Part shown: positions 35,476-45,705 of the stretch, one piece after another
Numbering within the stretch: the first letter of the stretch is position 1
How the letters are laid out: every line of letters starts with the position of its first letter
From: Marinobacter alexandrii
Lineage (GTDB): Bacteria; Bacteroidota; Bacteroidia; Cytophagales; Cyclobacteriaceae
Length of the DNA stretch: 64,000 nt
Assembly (NCBI GenBank): GCA_039984955.1
Contig: JBDWTN010000007.1
Coordinates: 1,496,501 to 1,560,500 of the forward strand
Reading direction: 5' to 3'
Notes under the pieces: generated by a model
Database searches by the model: none
What the model saw: the letters and a program-made list of their open reading frames with translations, nothing else
Told to the model about the DNA's origin: nothing
Position numbers and translations under genes: made by a program

Positions 35476-36018
35476 ATGAAAAAAATAGTGGTTTTGGGTC
35501 CTGAATCTACCGGTAAAAGCGAACTATGCCAGCATCTAGCTAGACATTATGAAACCGAATGGGTACCAGAATATGCTAGGTTCTATTTGGATCGATTGGC
35601 AGAAGAGTATCAACAACATGATCTGAAATCAATAGCAGAGGGCCAGTTAGCTTGGGAAGATGAAAAAGCTGAATACGCCAACAAATATTTAATCTGTGAT
35701 ACCAATCTTATTGTGATCAAGGTATGGAGTGATCATAAATATGAAAATACAGAATCCTGGATCCAAGCTCAGCTTGATAACAGAAAATATGATTTCTACT
35801 TGCTTAACAATATAGATATTCCATGGATCCCGGATCCTCAGCGGGAACATCCAAAGCTTCGAAAACACTTCTTTGATGTATTTAAAAGTTACCTTGAAAA
35901 AAATGATCAGCCTTATGCTATTGTTTCAGGAATTGAAGGAGATCGAAAAAAATGTGCAGTGGACGCAATTGAAAATTATTTCAGCGGCACAAAAAATGCC
36001 GGAATTGATCCGGCATAA
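35476..36018 (+). CDS. NadR-type nicotinamide riboside kinase
   Basis: 180 residues corresponding to the C-terminal kinase part of NadR, without the NMN adenylyltransferase domain. P-loop GPESTGKSEL at 8-17, then WVPEYARFYLD and ICDTNLIVIKVW (Walker B-like). Phosphorylates nicotinamide riboside to NMN, trapping what PnuC brings in. It follows pnuC and precedes a convergent msrA. Confidence 0.88.
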   Translation: MKKIVVLGPESTGKSELCQHLARHYETEWVPEYARFYLDRLAEEYQQHDLKSIAEGQLAWEDEKAEYANKYLICDTNLIVIKVWSDHKYENTESWIQAQLDNRKYDFYLLNNIDIPWIPDPQREHPKLRKHFFDVFKSYLEKNDQPYAIVSGIEGDRKKCAVDAIENYFSGTKNAGIDPA

Positions 36019-36023
36019 TTCTT

Positions 36024-36659
36024 TTAGTTTGACTTCAGTATGTTTTTAAATTTCTTAGCTACTTTCTCTATTTTAGGTCGAGAGACATTCACTATATAAC
36101 CGTTGTTAGGATGTTTTTCTTCATAGTCCTGATGATACTCTTCAGCTATATAGAAAACATCTAACTTACTCAACTTAGTGGCTATAGGCTTAGAAAAATC
36201 GGAGGCCAATTCCTTTATTTTAGCTTCTGAAAGTCTTTTTTGTTTCTCGTTGTGATAGAAAATTTCTGATCGATATTGAGGTCCTACATCTGGCCCTTGT
36301 CTATCAACTTGCGTTGGATCATGGGCTGTGAAAAAGATTTCTAAAAGTGTTTCATAACTAATAACTGATGGATCATAGTATACCTGAACAGCCTCTGCAT
36401 GCCCTGTCCTACCAGAGCTTACCATTCTATAATCTGCTGTTTTCTTATCTCCTCCTGAATATCCTGAGACTGCTTCAGCTACCCCAACGATTTGTTCAAA
36501 TGACGCCTCCACACACCAAAAGCATCCACCGGCAAAGGTGGCTGTATCCAGTTTTTGATAATTAATCACTTGGGGCTCAGCCTTAGGTTCTTTACCTCCG
36601 TTACCCTGTGTTTGGCAACTGAAGAAAAAGAAACTTGCTATTAATGCTATATACTTCAT
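36024..36659 (-). CDS. msrA: Peptide-methionine (S)-S-oxide reductase, lipoprotein form
   Basis: About 211 residues from the ATG at 36659. A lipoprotein signal ends at FFFFSC, placing the enzyme in the cell envelope. The catalytic motif GGCFWCVEA and GYSGG, GHAEAVQV and YHQDY stretches are typical of MsrA. Repairs oxidised methionine in exported proteins. An in-frame Met further upstream would hide the signal peptide. Confidence 0.94.
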   Translation of the reverse strand: MKYIALIASFFFFSCQTQGNGGKEPKAEPQVINYQKLDTATFAGGCFWCVEASFEQIVGVAEAVSGYSGGDKKTADYRMVSSGRTGHAEAVQVYYDPSVISYETLLEIFFTAHDPTQVDRQGPDVGPQYRSEIFYHNEKQKRLSEAKIKELASDFSKPIATKLSKLDVFYIAEEYHQDYEEKHPNNGYIVNVSRPKIEKVAKKFKNILKSN

Positions 36660-36748
36660 GTTTTCAAATTTGTAAATAAGATACGGATACAGTGATGTTA
36701 TTGATTTTTTATTCTTCAATATGTAACCGTTCTTACAAATCAGATGTT

Positions 36749-39097
36749 TTAAAATTCGATTCTATAACTTAGGTTGGGGAAGAAACTTACTTGTGAATCG
36801 GAACGAATTTGGCGAGCACCTGGATCATAAAAGCGGAAAGACTCATTTGCTCTTTGTGTAAGGTTTTGAACATTCAAAGCAATAACGGATGTAAGTTTCG
36901 GTCTGTTTCTTCTGTAGCTAATACCAATATCCATTCTGAAGAAATTATCCAATTTCAGATCATAATTTCTACCAAAATCAAAACGAGTGCTTCCTTCATT
37001 AATCGATCTGGTAACGTCTGGTGGAGCCTGTCTTTTTCCACCAGCAAAAATGAATTTTCCATTTAAGCCAATGGTATTGTTTCCATTTTTCCCCACTGGA
37101 ATCTCTTTTCCCGCTAAAAAATTAAATATGTATCCACCATCAAATTGTGTGCTTCTTTCTACTCCATCTGCCCCTGTGTACAAGGATTTATAGAGAGAGG
37201 CAGTAGATAGCATGTAAAATCCATTGGTGAGGAAGCGCTCTAGCGTTAGCTCCAGACCGTAATTTCTTCCAGTCCCATCGTTGGCTAGTTCCGTGCTGGT
37301 ATAGCCATCAAAAGTGTTAAGTGTAGAAAAGGAAAGAGCTTCAGCATCTGATATCGTATCATTGGGCCAAACAGGAACATCATATAAGTATTGGTAATAC
37401 ATCTCAGTCTTGAATTTCAAACCAGGCTTAAGCATTTTTTCAAAGCCCAATGCCACATGAGCTGCACGTGTAAAGCCAAGATCTTTGTTGTTTTGGACAA
37501 AACCCCCTCCTTCCAACTGTTGCCTTGCTGTGTAAAGTGCTACCGTTTCCATTCTACTATGAAGTCCTGCCCCGCCAGAGAAGGTATGAGTTCCTCTATT
37601 CCATCTAAATCCTGCGCGTGGTTCTATATATGTTTGGCTATTAAGTGCGAAATGGGAGACATGAATCCCAGAATTGAATGTTAATTGATCAGATGGCCTA
37701 TACTGCCAATTGCCAAATCCTTGAATGAATCCTGCGTGATCATTCTCATCAAGTGTCGTGATGTACCTATTCTCTGCTTGAAACAAGAACTGATTTTCAA
37801 GATCAAATCCCAATCTGCTAAAAACGGTACCGATCCGAAGTGCATGTCGAGCAGAAATTTTTTGATTGTAAAAGGTTGAGAATCTTAATTGTGTTTCTAC
37901 AAAATCCTCCCTTTCATAGAGTTTTACATTCAACGAATCAGAATTATTTCTCAGTTTGCTAAATGATCCAGAAATTATTGTTTCAAAAAATGAGTCATCT
38001 GAAACATAAAAGACGTTTGTAATGCCAGCAACTCCCAAAGTCTGATCTTCGGATTCAACCAAAAAATCCCCAAATACTTGATTTGGATTAAAATCATACG
38101 TGTTTCGACCTCCTAGACCCCATATAGAAAATGAGCCAAATTTTTTCGTGGGTACTCGTACCTTAAAGGATAAATCCTGAAAAGCTATGTCCTCTTCTTC
38201 TCCTAGAAGATCCAAACCTAAATTGGTCAATAATGAAAGGGTTGAATATCGATAATTAACTAGATAAGATGAACGACCTTCTTTGGAGATAGGGCCTTCT
38301 GAAGCAGCGGCAACTCCCAACAAGCCAGCCTGAATGGCATGCTCATGTTTATCAAAATTTCCTTGCCTTAGCTGCAAGTCAAAAATTCCAGATGTTGCAT
38401 TTCCATATTGAGCTGGGAAAGCACCGGTGAAAAAATCTGAGCTAGCCAAGACACTAGAGCTTAACATACTAATCCCTCCAGCGGAAGATCCTATTGAAGT
38501 AAAATGATTTGGATTGGGTATTTCCACACCTTCCAGTCTCCATAAAATTCCCTTAGGAGAGTTTCCCCTAATTACGATTTCGTTTAGGAGATCATCACCC
38601 CCGGTTTGCACTCCGGCATAAGTGAGTGCCGCCCTTGCTGGATCATCAAAAGTGGCAGCAAATCGGCTTGTTTCTTCTACTCCTAACGAGATGGCGCTTA
38701 CCGTAGCAAGCTCATTCCTTGGCTCGCCTTTTTTCTGATTTTCTGCTGTTACGACTACCTCATCCAATTGCTCTAAAGACTCGGTGAGCTTTGCATTGAT
38801 TATAGCCTCTTTTCCTGTGCTCACCAATATTTCGGGGATGTTAACAGGGAGGTATCCTAGGTAAGAGACGTTTAATGATCTTCGACCAATAGGGACATCA
38901 TCGATTCGGTAATATCCATTTATATCAGATATTGCTCCTATAGGAGGATCAATGCCGACAACCATTACCGTTGCTCCTATGATAGGAGTACCGGATTGTT
39001 CATCTACGATTTGTCCTTTTACGGTTTGTGTCAGTGTCTGAGAAAAAGTTGAAGTAGCTAGACAACAAATAACAAGAAGTAAGTTCAGTTTGAGCAT
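36749..39097 (-). CDS. TonB-dependent receptor with N-terminal CarboxypepD_reg-like domain
   Basis: About 782 residues from the ATG at 39097. Signal peptide, then a carboxypeptidase-regulatory-like domain (about 22-105: VKGQIVDEQSGTPIIGATVM), a plug domain (about 110-240) and a beta-barrel ending in an aromatic-terminated strand (SYRIEF). Outer-membrane importer energised by TonB; ligand unknown. There is no SusD partner and no iron-uptake gene nearby. Confidence 0.88.
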   Translation of the reverse strand: MLKLNLLLVICCLATSTFSQTLTQTVKGQIVDEQSGTPIIGATVMVVGIDPPIGAISDINGYYRIDDVPIGRRSLNVSYLGYLPVNIPEILVSTGKEAIINAKLTESLEQLDEVVVTAENQKKGEPRNELATVSAISLGVEETSRFAATFDDPARAALTYAGVQTGGDDLLNEIVIRGNSPKGILWRLEGVEIPNPNHFTSIGSSAGGISMLSSSVLASSDFFTGAFPAQYGNATSGIFDLQLRQGNFDKHEHAIQAGLLGVAAASEGPISKEGRSSYLVNYRYSTLSLLTNLGLDLLGEEEDIAFQDLSFKVRVPTKKFGSFSIWGLGGRNTYDFNPNQVFGDFLVESEDQTLGVAGITNVFYVSDDSFFETIISGSFSKLRNNSDSLNVKLYEREDFVETQLRFSTFYNQKISARHALRIGTVFSRLGFDLENQFLFQAENRYITTLDENDHAGFIQGFGNWQYRPSDQLTFNSGIHVSHFALNSQTYIEPRAGFRWNRGTHTFSGGAGLHSRMETVALYTARQQLEGGGFVQNNKDLGFTRAAHVALGFEKMLKPGLKFKTEMYYQYLYDVPVWPNDTISDAEALSFSTLNTFDGYTSTELANDGTGRNYGLELTLERFLTNGFYMLSTASLYKSLYTGADGVERSTQFDGGYIFNFLAGKEIPVGKNGNNTIGLNGKFIFAGGKRQAPPDVTRSINEGSTRFDFGRNYDLKLDNFFRMDIGISYRRNRPKLTSVIALNVQNLTQRANESFRFYDPGARQIRSDSQVSFFPNLSYRIEF

Positions 39098-39198
39098 GTG
39101 AGTGATTAAAAGTTTTACCAAGGACGTACATAGATACTCAATGGCTTCAAAATGCTTTAAATTTTTATAAATTTTAACACAAACTTCGACTGCCAGTA

Positions 39199-39206
39199 TA
39201 ACTTTG
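39199..39206 (+). promoter_or_regulatory. TAnnTTTG box immediately before rnhB
   Basis: TAACTTTG matches the Bacteroidota -7 consensus and ends 6 nt before the rnhB ATG, so transcription would start at or next to the start codon. This predicts a leaderless or nearly leaderless mRNA. Confidence 0.45.
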
Positions 39207-39211
39207 ATGAT

Positions 39212-39844
39212 ATGTTAAAACCATATTTTCAGAAGGAAAAGATTGAGGCCGGATGTGATGAAGCAGGAAGAGGTTGCCTTGCTGGTCCAGTTGTTGCTGC
39301 TGCTGTGATCCTTCCTAAAGATTATAAACACAAAGAATTAAATGATTCAAAGCAACTCACCAAAAAAAAACTTTATTCTCTCAGAGAGGATGTTTTGAAT
39401 GATGCCCTCTCATGGGGAGTTGGGACAGCATCTCCAGAAGAAATTGATGATATAAATATTCTTAATGCAAGCTATTTGGCTATGGATCGTGCCGTTGAGA
39501 AATTGAAGGTCAGTCCTGGACTTCTACTCATAGATGGAAATCGATTTAAAACTACAAGTGAAATTCCATTCGAATGCATCATCAAAGGGGATGGAAAATT
39601 TCTCTCAATTGCAGCTGCGTCCATTCTGGCCAAAACACACCGTGATGATCTGATGCACAAGCTAGCAAATGAATTTCCGGGATATGGCTGGGAAACTAAT
39701 GTTGGGTATCCCACGAGAGTTCATAGAGAAGGATTAAAAGAAATGGGGAGTACGCCTCATCACCGTTTGAGTTTTCAGTTATTACCAAGACAGCTAGAAT
39801 TGTTCCCTGAAAATATTGGGACAAAAACTAATTCACTAAAGTAG
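39212..39844 (+). CDS. rnhB: Ribonuclease HII
   Basis: 210 residues. The catalytic acidic cluster is seen in GCDEAGRGCLAGP and LLIDGNRF, plus the KTHRDDLM stretch and the HHRLSFQL ending. Removes ribonucleotides misincorporated in DNA and RNA primers. Its end overlaps the convergent receiver gene by 17 nt. An exact TAnnTTTG box sits directly before the start. Confidence 0.95.
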   Translation: MLKPYFQKEKIEAGCDEAGRGCLAGPVVAAAVILPKDYKHKELNDSKQLTKKKLYSLREDVLNDALSWGVGTASPEEIDDINILNASYLAMDRAVEKLKVSPGLLLIDGNRFKTTSEIPFECIIKGDGKFLSIAAASILAKTHRDDLMHKLANEFPGYGWETNVGYPTRVHREGLKEMGSTPHHRLSFQLLPRQLELFPENIGTKTNSLK

Positions 39845-40199
39845 ATGCAATCTTCTCTCTATCTAATGGCTTCTCTAGCATGGAAGTCACAAAAGGATTC
39901 TCATCAGCTTTGCGCTGATCTGAAGGATCAATAGATGAAGTAAGAATATAGATCTGTTTACCCTTGTTGGTCAACTCTGGTAATGCTTCTAGGAATTCCC
40001 ACCCATTCATAACGGGCATGTTTAAATCCAGAAATATAATGTCCACCGATTGACTCTTAAGAAAATCTATTGCTTCTTCTCCATTCATTGCCTTGTAGAT
40101 TTCCACAGTAGCATTCTCTTTTCTTATCGCTAGCTCAGCTAGCGTTAGAAAGATAGGATCATCATCCACAAGTAATATTTTACTAGGATTTTGCATCAA
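39828..40199 (-). CDS. Single-domain response regulator
   Basis: 123 residues, a CheY-like receiver only. Acidic pocket DDDPIF, phospho-acceptor Asp in IIFLDLNMPVMNGWEF, Thr/Ser in ILTSS and the conserved Lys in MLEKPLD. Overlaps the histidine kinase gene by 17 nt, so it is almost certainly its phosphorylation partner. There is no output domain; it must act by protein contact or pass phosphate on. Confidence 0.92.
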   Translation of the reverse strand: MMQNPSKILLVDDDPIFLTLAELAIRKENATVEIYKAMNGEEAIDFLKSQSVDIIFLDLNMPVMNGWEFLEALPELTNKGKQIYILTSSIDPSDQRKADENPFVTSMLEKPLDREKIASTLVN

Positions 40200-42147
40200 A
40201 ATACACCTTAAACTTGGTTCCTTTATTCAATTCACTCTCTACCTCAATACGGCCATTTATTGCCTCTACTTGCTGTTTTGTCATATAAAGACCCATTCCA
40301 TGACCACTTTCCTCATCTGCATGAAATCGTGAACCTAGTTGAAACATTTTATTTCTATATCTATCCAAATCAATTCCTCTTCCCTCATCCGCAACTGTTA
40401 AAAGTACTTCTTTTGATTCTTTTTTAGCACAAATTGTAATTTTTCGTCGATCTTCCGTTACCCCGTACTTCATCGCATTGGTAATCAAATTATGAAGAAT
40501 ACTTTGTAAATACGCCGGTAAAATCCTAAGAGACAGGTCATTCGGAATGCTTACATCAAATTCGATGTTTTTCTCAGTTGCTGATTTTCTATTGAGCAAG
40601 AAGACATCATTGACTACATCTAAAAGATTAACTTCCTCTTTTTCAAGCATAGATATGTCCTTTTCAAAGTTGAGAAGGTCATTAATTGCATCAATCGCTA
40701 AATTCAACTTTAAAGCTGTTGCCTTAAGCATATCAAAGTACTCTTTGTTTCCAGGGTCATCCTCAATAATATTGAGAAGTCCGACGAGATTTGCAACTGA
40801 AGACCTGAAGTTATGCGAGGTGATGTATGAAAAATCCTTAAGGCGTTGATTTTGCTCTATTGTTTTGCTAAAAAGCTTATGCAATTCGATTTCGTTTTGG
40901 GAGCGGATTCGAATATTAACTAGCATTTCTGAAAAAAGCTCAAGCAATAGAACTTCTTTTTCACTTGCATTATGGGCTTCTTTAACCCAATCAAAGCCAA
41001 CAAAACCAACACACTCTTTTCCATGAATCATTGGCATGGTCATCAAACTCTTCACATTTTGTGATTCCAATAGTTCTCTGTAAGCTAATTTTTTGACCTT
41101 TTTGGAATCAACTATTAGCATTGGCTTACCGACCAAAGTGGAATTTTCCATCTCTGGCACTATATCTAAGGGAAGATTTTGACTATTACTAATTTCCGAA
41201 TTTACCCCTGGAGCACACCACTCATATGTGTTATTACAAATACCTTTTTCCTTGTCTAAATCGAAAACGTAGGATCTATCTGCTCCTACAAATTCTCCAA
41301 GCTCTCTCAAAGAGTCATTAATAGCATTTTCAACTTCTTCCAGAGGTAAATCAATGTATTTAGTAGATAGTTCTATTAGTATTCTTTGCATTTCAGCATA
41401 TCGCATCAATGCCTTTTCTGCTTCCTTTTCTTTCGTAATATTTCGTATCGCTCCGTCGAAATATATTTTCCCGTCTACTCCCTTTATTTTTATTGAATTG
41501 AGGTAGCCCCAGAAAGTGCTACCATCTTTTCGTCTAAATTCAATTTCTTTATTCTCAACCGATCCTTTTTCAACCACCTCATCGCCTACTTCCTTCCTCT
41601 GGTTTGGGTTTTTGTATAATTCCATAGGATCCATCGCCATAATTTCTTCGGTAGAATTATGGCCAAACATTTTTACAAACTCGTCATTTACATAGATGAT
41701 CCCTTTTCGATTTTCACTTCTATATATGGCTTCATTGATGTTTCTATTTATACTTTCAAGCAACTGTTCTCTCGAACGAATTTTCTCCAAAAACTCTTTT
41801 TCCTTCGTAACATCACGAATAGCGCCATCCCAAAAAAGATCCCCCGCATCATTTTTATGCATGATGGTACTTACAAGCCCAACAAATTCTGAATTATCCT
41901 TTCTTAAGAATACCACTTCCTCATTTTCATAGGAGTGATTTGCGTTCAACCTATTGATTAAGCGAATACGATCTTTGGGATCCTTATACATTTTAGAGAT
42001 TGCTCGATTTTTCACATCATCCTCAGATGAAAAACCAAACATTCTTACAAATGCCTTATTTACATATATCAGCCCATCTTCGGCACTGCGAAAAACAGCC
42101 TCACTTATATTCTGGTTGACAGATTCCAGAAGTTGGTTAAAGTCCAT
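40183..42147 (-). CDS. PAS-PAS-GAF sensor histidine kinase
   Basis: About 654 residues from the ATG at 42147. Two PAS domains (about 10-120, 130-245) with PAC motifs (FWDGAIRDVTKEKE, YFDGAIRNITKEKE), a GAF domain (about 255-405) and a HisKA/HATPase_c transmitter with phospho-acceptor His in SYITSHNFRSSVANL and ATP-lid GHGMGLYM. No membrane segment, so a cytoplasmic sensor. The His context (HNFRS) is a Bacteroidota variant. Coupled with the receiver gene. Confidence 0.9.
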   Translation of the reverse strand: MDFNQLLESVNQNISEAVFRSAEDGLIYVNKAFVRMFGFSSEDDVKNRAISKMYKDPKDRIRLINRLNANHSYENEEVVFLRKDNSEFVGLVSTIMHKNDAGDLFWDGAIRDVTKEKEFLEKIRSREQLLESINRNINEAIYRSENRKGIIYVNDEFVKMFGHNSTEEIMAMDPMELYKNPNQRKEVGDEVVEKGSVENKEIEFRRKDGSTFWGYLNSIKIKGVDGKIYFDGAIRNITKEKEAEKALMRYAEMQRILIELSTKYIDLPLEEVENAINDSLRELGEFVGADRSYVFDLDKEKGICNNTYEWCAPGVNSEISNSQNLPLDIVPEMENSTLVGKPMLIVDSKKVKKLAYRELLESQNVKSLMTMPMIHGKECVGFVGFDWVKEAHNASEKEVLLLELFSEMLVNIRIRSQNEIELHKLFSKTIEQNQRLKDFSYITSHNFRSSVANLVGLLNIIEDDPGNKEYFDMLKATALKLNLAIDAINDLLNFEKDISMLEKEEVNLLDVVNDVFLLNRKSATEKNIEFDVSIPNDLSLRILPAYLQSILHNLITNAMKYGVTEDRRKITICAKKESKEVLLTVADEGRGIDLDRYRNKMFQLGSRFHADEESGHGMGLYMTKQQVEAINGRIEVESELNKGTKFKVYFDAKS

Positions 42148-42196
42148 ACTCTTAGTCAATTAGCTGGTTGACTGTTATTGTAAAAGAATAAAAGTC

Positions 42197-44335
42197 CTAG
42201 TCCTTTACCATCAGGTAATTTCCTTTGACTTTAATTTCTCGGTGGTTAATCTTAAAAATTTGTTGCCCATCTGAGTCCAAAACTCCCCAGGCGTTGTTAT
42301 TGGATACCAAAATCTGGCTTCCATGATCTTCTAGTTGGTCATAAGCAGGTCTCAAGATGAATACTCCTGACCCATCTACCAAACCAAATTGACTATCTAT
42401 ATTCTGCACAAGATAATTACCTGTACTTAATCTGCGTATAGATTTCCAAATAAGTTCTAATACCTCATTTCCCTCTTTATCCACCAACCCGTACATGCCA
42501 TTTACTTCTACAATTGACTTTCCCTTTTCGAATGAAGAAACAGATTCATAATATGGTTGAACACGGATCTGCTCATTTTTATTGATAAACCCCCATCTAC
42601 CTCTTAATAAAATTGGTGCGCGTCCTTCTTGAAATGAACCAACTTGATCATACCGATTGCTAATTCTTAATCTCCCTTTATTATCCACAAAGCCCATTCT
42701 GTTTTCTTTTGTTATCGAAAAAAACCCTTCACCATACCCTGAAATGTTTTGATAACCCTCCTCATATCTAAGTATTCTTTCACCTTCAGAATTCAAGAGA
42801 ATAGAAACTCCATCATTACTTAACTCATAATGATCTGACCACAATTTTATACTTTCAAACTCCGGATAAATCTCTATTTCTCCTTTTGCATTTAGCAACC
42901 CAAAGTTCCCCTCCTCTCCCAAAATCAGTGTAAATGCTCCTAATTTCTTTATTGGCCGAGCGGTAGTTTTATGCATTTTTAAGTCATTTTTATAAATGGT
43001 ATAACCCCTTCCTCTCCTTCCCGCTAGAATATCTCCCAAATCTATAATTTCTTCATACTCTGGCCTTACAGACCATAGACCATTGGCATTTAATACGCCC
43101 CAGCGGTTTAAATATAAAATCAGGTACTTATCGTAAGAAGTAATTATACTATCGTATTTGAAAACTCCAATCTCATCATTTAAATGATCAATGATTCCCC
43201 AGTGATTGTTTCTCTTACCGATCAATTGATTTCGTAGACCATAGTTCAGCTGCTGGTATGGAAGTCGATTTTTCACTCCACCTTTCAAGTCAAGAAGGAA
43301 CCACTCATTCTTCTGAAGACCAAGAAAGAGGTTATCGACAAATACAATTGAATCATACCCTGAGATAAACGATTTTCCATTTTCTTCAAGAACTGACCAC
43401 TTCCTCGTCCTACTATTTTGCACGACCAGGTAATCAACAGCTATATCCTTAAGAAGGAACTCATGATTCTGAAGTAAATTATTATTCTTTAATACCAAGT
43501 GATGAGCCCCATTTAAATAGCCAACTAATAGTCCACTTTTGCTGGTTGAAAGAGAATCACACTCCCACGTGAGCAGGACAGTATCCGCTTGATAAATAGT
43601 CCATTTTGGGAATGAAACAGGATTCATTCCAATTCCCTTTTTTTCGTAGTTCTTATTTACAAAATCATGAATAACTTTTCCCTCTATGGATAAAAATCCT
43701 GCATACCCATCCCTGAAAGCTATCCATCCATCATCAAATGACAATGAATCTAATCCCAATTGCATCAGTTCTCCACTAGAATAATAAAGATCAGTTTTAT
43801 GACTTTTTTTCTTGCCAATGAACAGTCCGTTCGACTCAACGACAGACTTGTATTGGAGAGGCACCAAGACCTGATTATCAAACGAGACAATTCCAAATTG
43901 CAAATACTTACCATTAAAGTCACCTACTAACCAATGTGATCCAATGGGTTCGATTGTGAAATAATTGAAACTTATCAATGTATTTCCTTTGGAATCCAGT
44001 ATTCCATGAAACAGTTTATTGCTAAATTTTCCTTTAATTGATGCTTTGAAAAAATTAGGAGCGGAAGGTGTAATTGAATAAAATTTCTGACCTGTCAGTG
44101 ATTTGTTTCTGACAGTAATTAAGCCCCAGAGTTCTCTGTCTCTAAACCCTATTACTCCGTTATGAATTTCTGTTGATCCATCTGACCATCCTAATTTTTC
44201 ATATACAGGAGGAACTGTGACATTTCCTGTCTCATCCTTTATGCCATAGTAACCGTCTTTCTCAAAAACGCTGAAGTCTTCAGCGTATGAGATTAATGCA
44301 CTAGTAAAAAATATAAATAATATTAAGCTTCGCAT
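42197..44335 (-). CDS. Exported WG-repeat protein
   Basis: 712 residues with a signal peptide (about 1-19). The chain is made of roughly twenty WG/KWG-type repeats, for example YGIKDETGNVTVPPVYEKLG near the start and WGFINKNEQIRVQPYYESV near the end. WG repeats form extended beta structures of unknown binding role. No catalytic domain. Lies between the kinase gene and hemA on the same strand, without close spacing. Confidence 0.85.
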   Translation of the reverse strand: MRSLILFIFFTSALISYAEDFSVFEKDGYYGIKDETGNVTVPPVYEKLGWSDGSTEIHNGVIGFRDRELWGLITVRNKSLTGQKFYSITPSAPNFFKASIKGKFSNKLFHGILDSKGNTLISFNYFTIEPIGSHWLVGDFNGKYLQFGIVSFDNQVLVPLQYKSVVESNGLFIGKKKSHKTDLYYSSGELMQLGLDSLSFDDGWIAFRDGYAGFLSIEGKVIHDFVNKNYEKKGIGMNPVSFPKWTIYQADTVLLTWECDSLSTSKSGLLVGYLNGAHHLVLKNNNLLQNHEFLLKDIAVDYLVVQNSRTRKWSVLEENGKSFISGYDSIVFVDNLFLGLQKNEWFLLDLKGGVKNRLPYQQLNYGLRNQLIGKRNNHWGIIDHLNDEIGVFKYDSIITSYDKYLILYLNRWGVLNANGLWSVRPEYEEIIDLGDILAGRRGRGYTIYKNDLKMHKTTARPIKKLGAFTLILGEEGNFGLLNAKGEIEIYPEFESIKLWSDHYELSNDGVSILLNSEGERILRYEEGYQNISGYGEGFFSITKENRMGFVDNKGRLRISNRYDQVGSFQEGRAPILLRGRWGFINKNEQIRVQPYYESVSSFEKGKSIVEVNGMYGLVDKEGNEVLELIWKSIRRLSTGNYLVQNIDSQFGLVDGSGVFILRPAYDQLEDHGSQILVSNNNAWGVLDSDGQQIFKINHREIKVKGNYLMVKD

Positions 44336-44361
44336 TCTCCCGCAAACAAATATAAAGCGGG

Positions 44362-45612
44362 CTATTTTTTTTCTGCTTCTGCGGATTCGAGATTAAACAA
44401 GTCATTAAGCACCTCTACCAATGTCTCTGCCTCTCCCCGCTTACAAGCAGCTTTCAATTGTAACACGGGAAGTTTGATTACTTTTTGAATCATACTCTTA
44501 GTGACTACATCTAATAGCTCCATTTCCTTATCCGATAGCTTCTTATGTCTTGCTAATTCTTCTTTTCTAATTTGATTCAAAGCATTTTTCAGCTTTTGGA
44601 TGGTTGGTGAAACACCCATTTCATTTTTCCAATTGCCAAACCCTTTTAGTTCTTCTTTTACGATTCGCTCAGCGTCTGGAATAGATTGTTCTCTCACGGA
44701 ACGAGCCTTTAACGTTCGTTCGGTTAACTGATCAACGTTGTAAAGAGAAATTCCAGGAACGCCTTCAAGATCAGTATTTAAACTTCGAGGTACTGATAAG
44801 TCAATCAAGAGCTTATGGATGGAATCTTCCTTGAAGTTTTTTGCTGAGACTATTGGAGATGATGAAGAGACTGCAGAAATGATCACATCATTATTAGAGA
44901 GGACTTCATCCAAATCTGAATAGTCACAAACCGAAAGGTTTTTATCTTCTGCAAGCTTGACTGCTTTAGACTTGGTTCGATTTACTAACGTAATTGTAGC
45001 TTCCTCACTATTGAGATTGTCCAATACATTTTGACCTATCTCACCCAATCCGATAAGCGCAATTCTTGGTCCTGAAATATTATCAATGAATCCTTTTATC
45101 AAATCAACTGCTACTGATGCCACTGATGCTGTACCATCCTGAAGTCTCGTTTCCTGAACTACTCGTTTGTTGGCAAAAAATATGGTGTGCATCAACCTAT
45201 GAAGATGTGGTCCTGCAAGGTTGAGGTCTGCGCTTTGCTGATAGGCCCTTTTTACCTGATTACTTATCTGGATATCGCCTAAGACCTGAGATTCTAATCC
45301 CAAAGCAACTTTAAAAAGGTGCTCGGAGGCTTCAATAGAATTAAATTGGTTGATATGTTCTGAAAGAACCTTTAAAGAAATGTTTTTGAAGCTTGCTATC
45401 AGACTAAGAATTTCGTCTTCCTTACTAGCATCCGATGAAAAGTAAATTTCCGTTCGGTTGCATGTAGAAACCAAAAGAGCCTCTTCGATAGAAAACATCT
45501 CTTTTAGCTTGAGTAAGAAATCACTTGATTCTAACTCACTAAAAGTGACCTTCTCACGAATTTCAATCGGAGTATTTTTATATGACAGTCCTAAAGCCTT
45601 AAATCCTTCCAT
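44362..45612 (-). CDS. hemA: Glutamyl-tRNA reductase
   Basis: 416 residues. Catalytic Cys is in LLVSTCNRTEIYF; GLESQVLGDIQI and an NADPH-binding GLGEIGQNV follow, then the dimerisation helix. Reduces Glu-tRNA(Glu) to glutamate-1-semialdehyde, first step of the C5 haem pathway. Single gene here; its 5' end is divergent from the ComEA-like gene. The C-terminus ends in a short charged tail. Confidence 0.94.
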   Translation of the reverse strand: MEGFKALGLSYKNTPIEIREKVTFSELESSDFLLKLKEMFSIEEALLVSTCNRTEIYFSSDASKEDEILSLIASFKNISLKVLSEHINQFNSIEASEHLFKVALGLESQVLGDIQISNQVKRAYQQSADLNLAGPHLHRLMHTIFFANKRVVQETRLQDGTASVASVAVDLIKGFIDNISGPRIALIGLGEIGQNVLDNLNSEEATITLVNRTKSKAVKLAEDKNLSVCDYSDLDEVLSNNDVIISAVSSSSPIVSAKNFKEDSIHKLLIDLSVPRSLNTDLEGVPGISLYNVDQLTERTLKARSVREQSIPDAERIVKEELKGFGNWKNEMGVSPTIQKLKNALNQIRKEELARHKKLSDKEMELLDVVTKSMIQKVIKLPVLQLKAACKRGEAETLVEVLNDLFNLESAEAEKK

Positions 45613-45705
45613 CTCTAATCTATCAGGGTCGCAAAAATAATCTTGTACAGTGTATATTAGGTGTGATAAAAGTCAGTCATCGCTTATTTAGAATTATTAT
45701 AAATA

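Noticed and set aside
36749-39097. SusC-type receptor of a polysaccharide locus
   Set aside because: No SusD gene, no glycoside hydrolases and no ECF sigma pair nearby.
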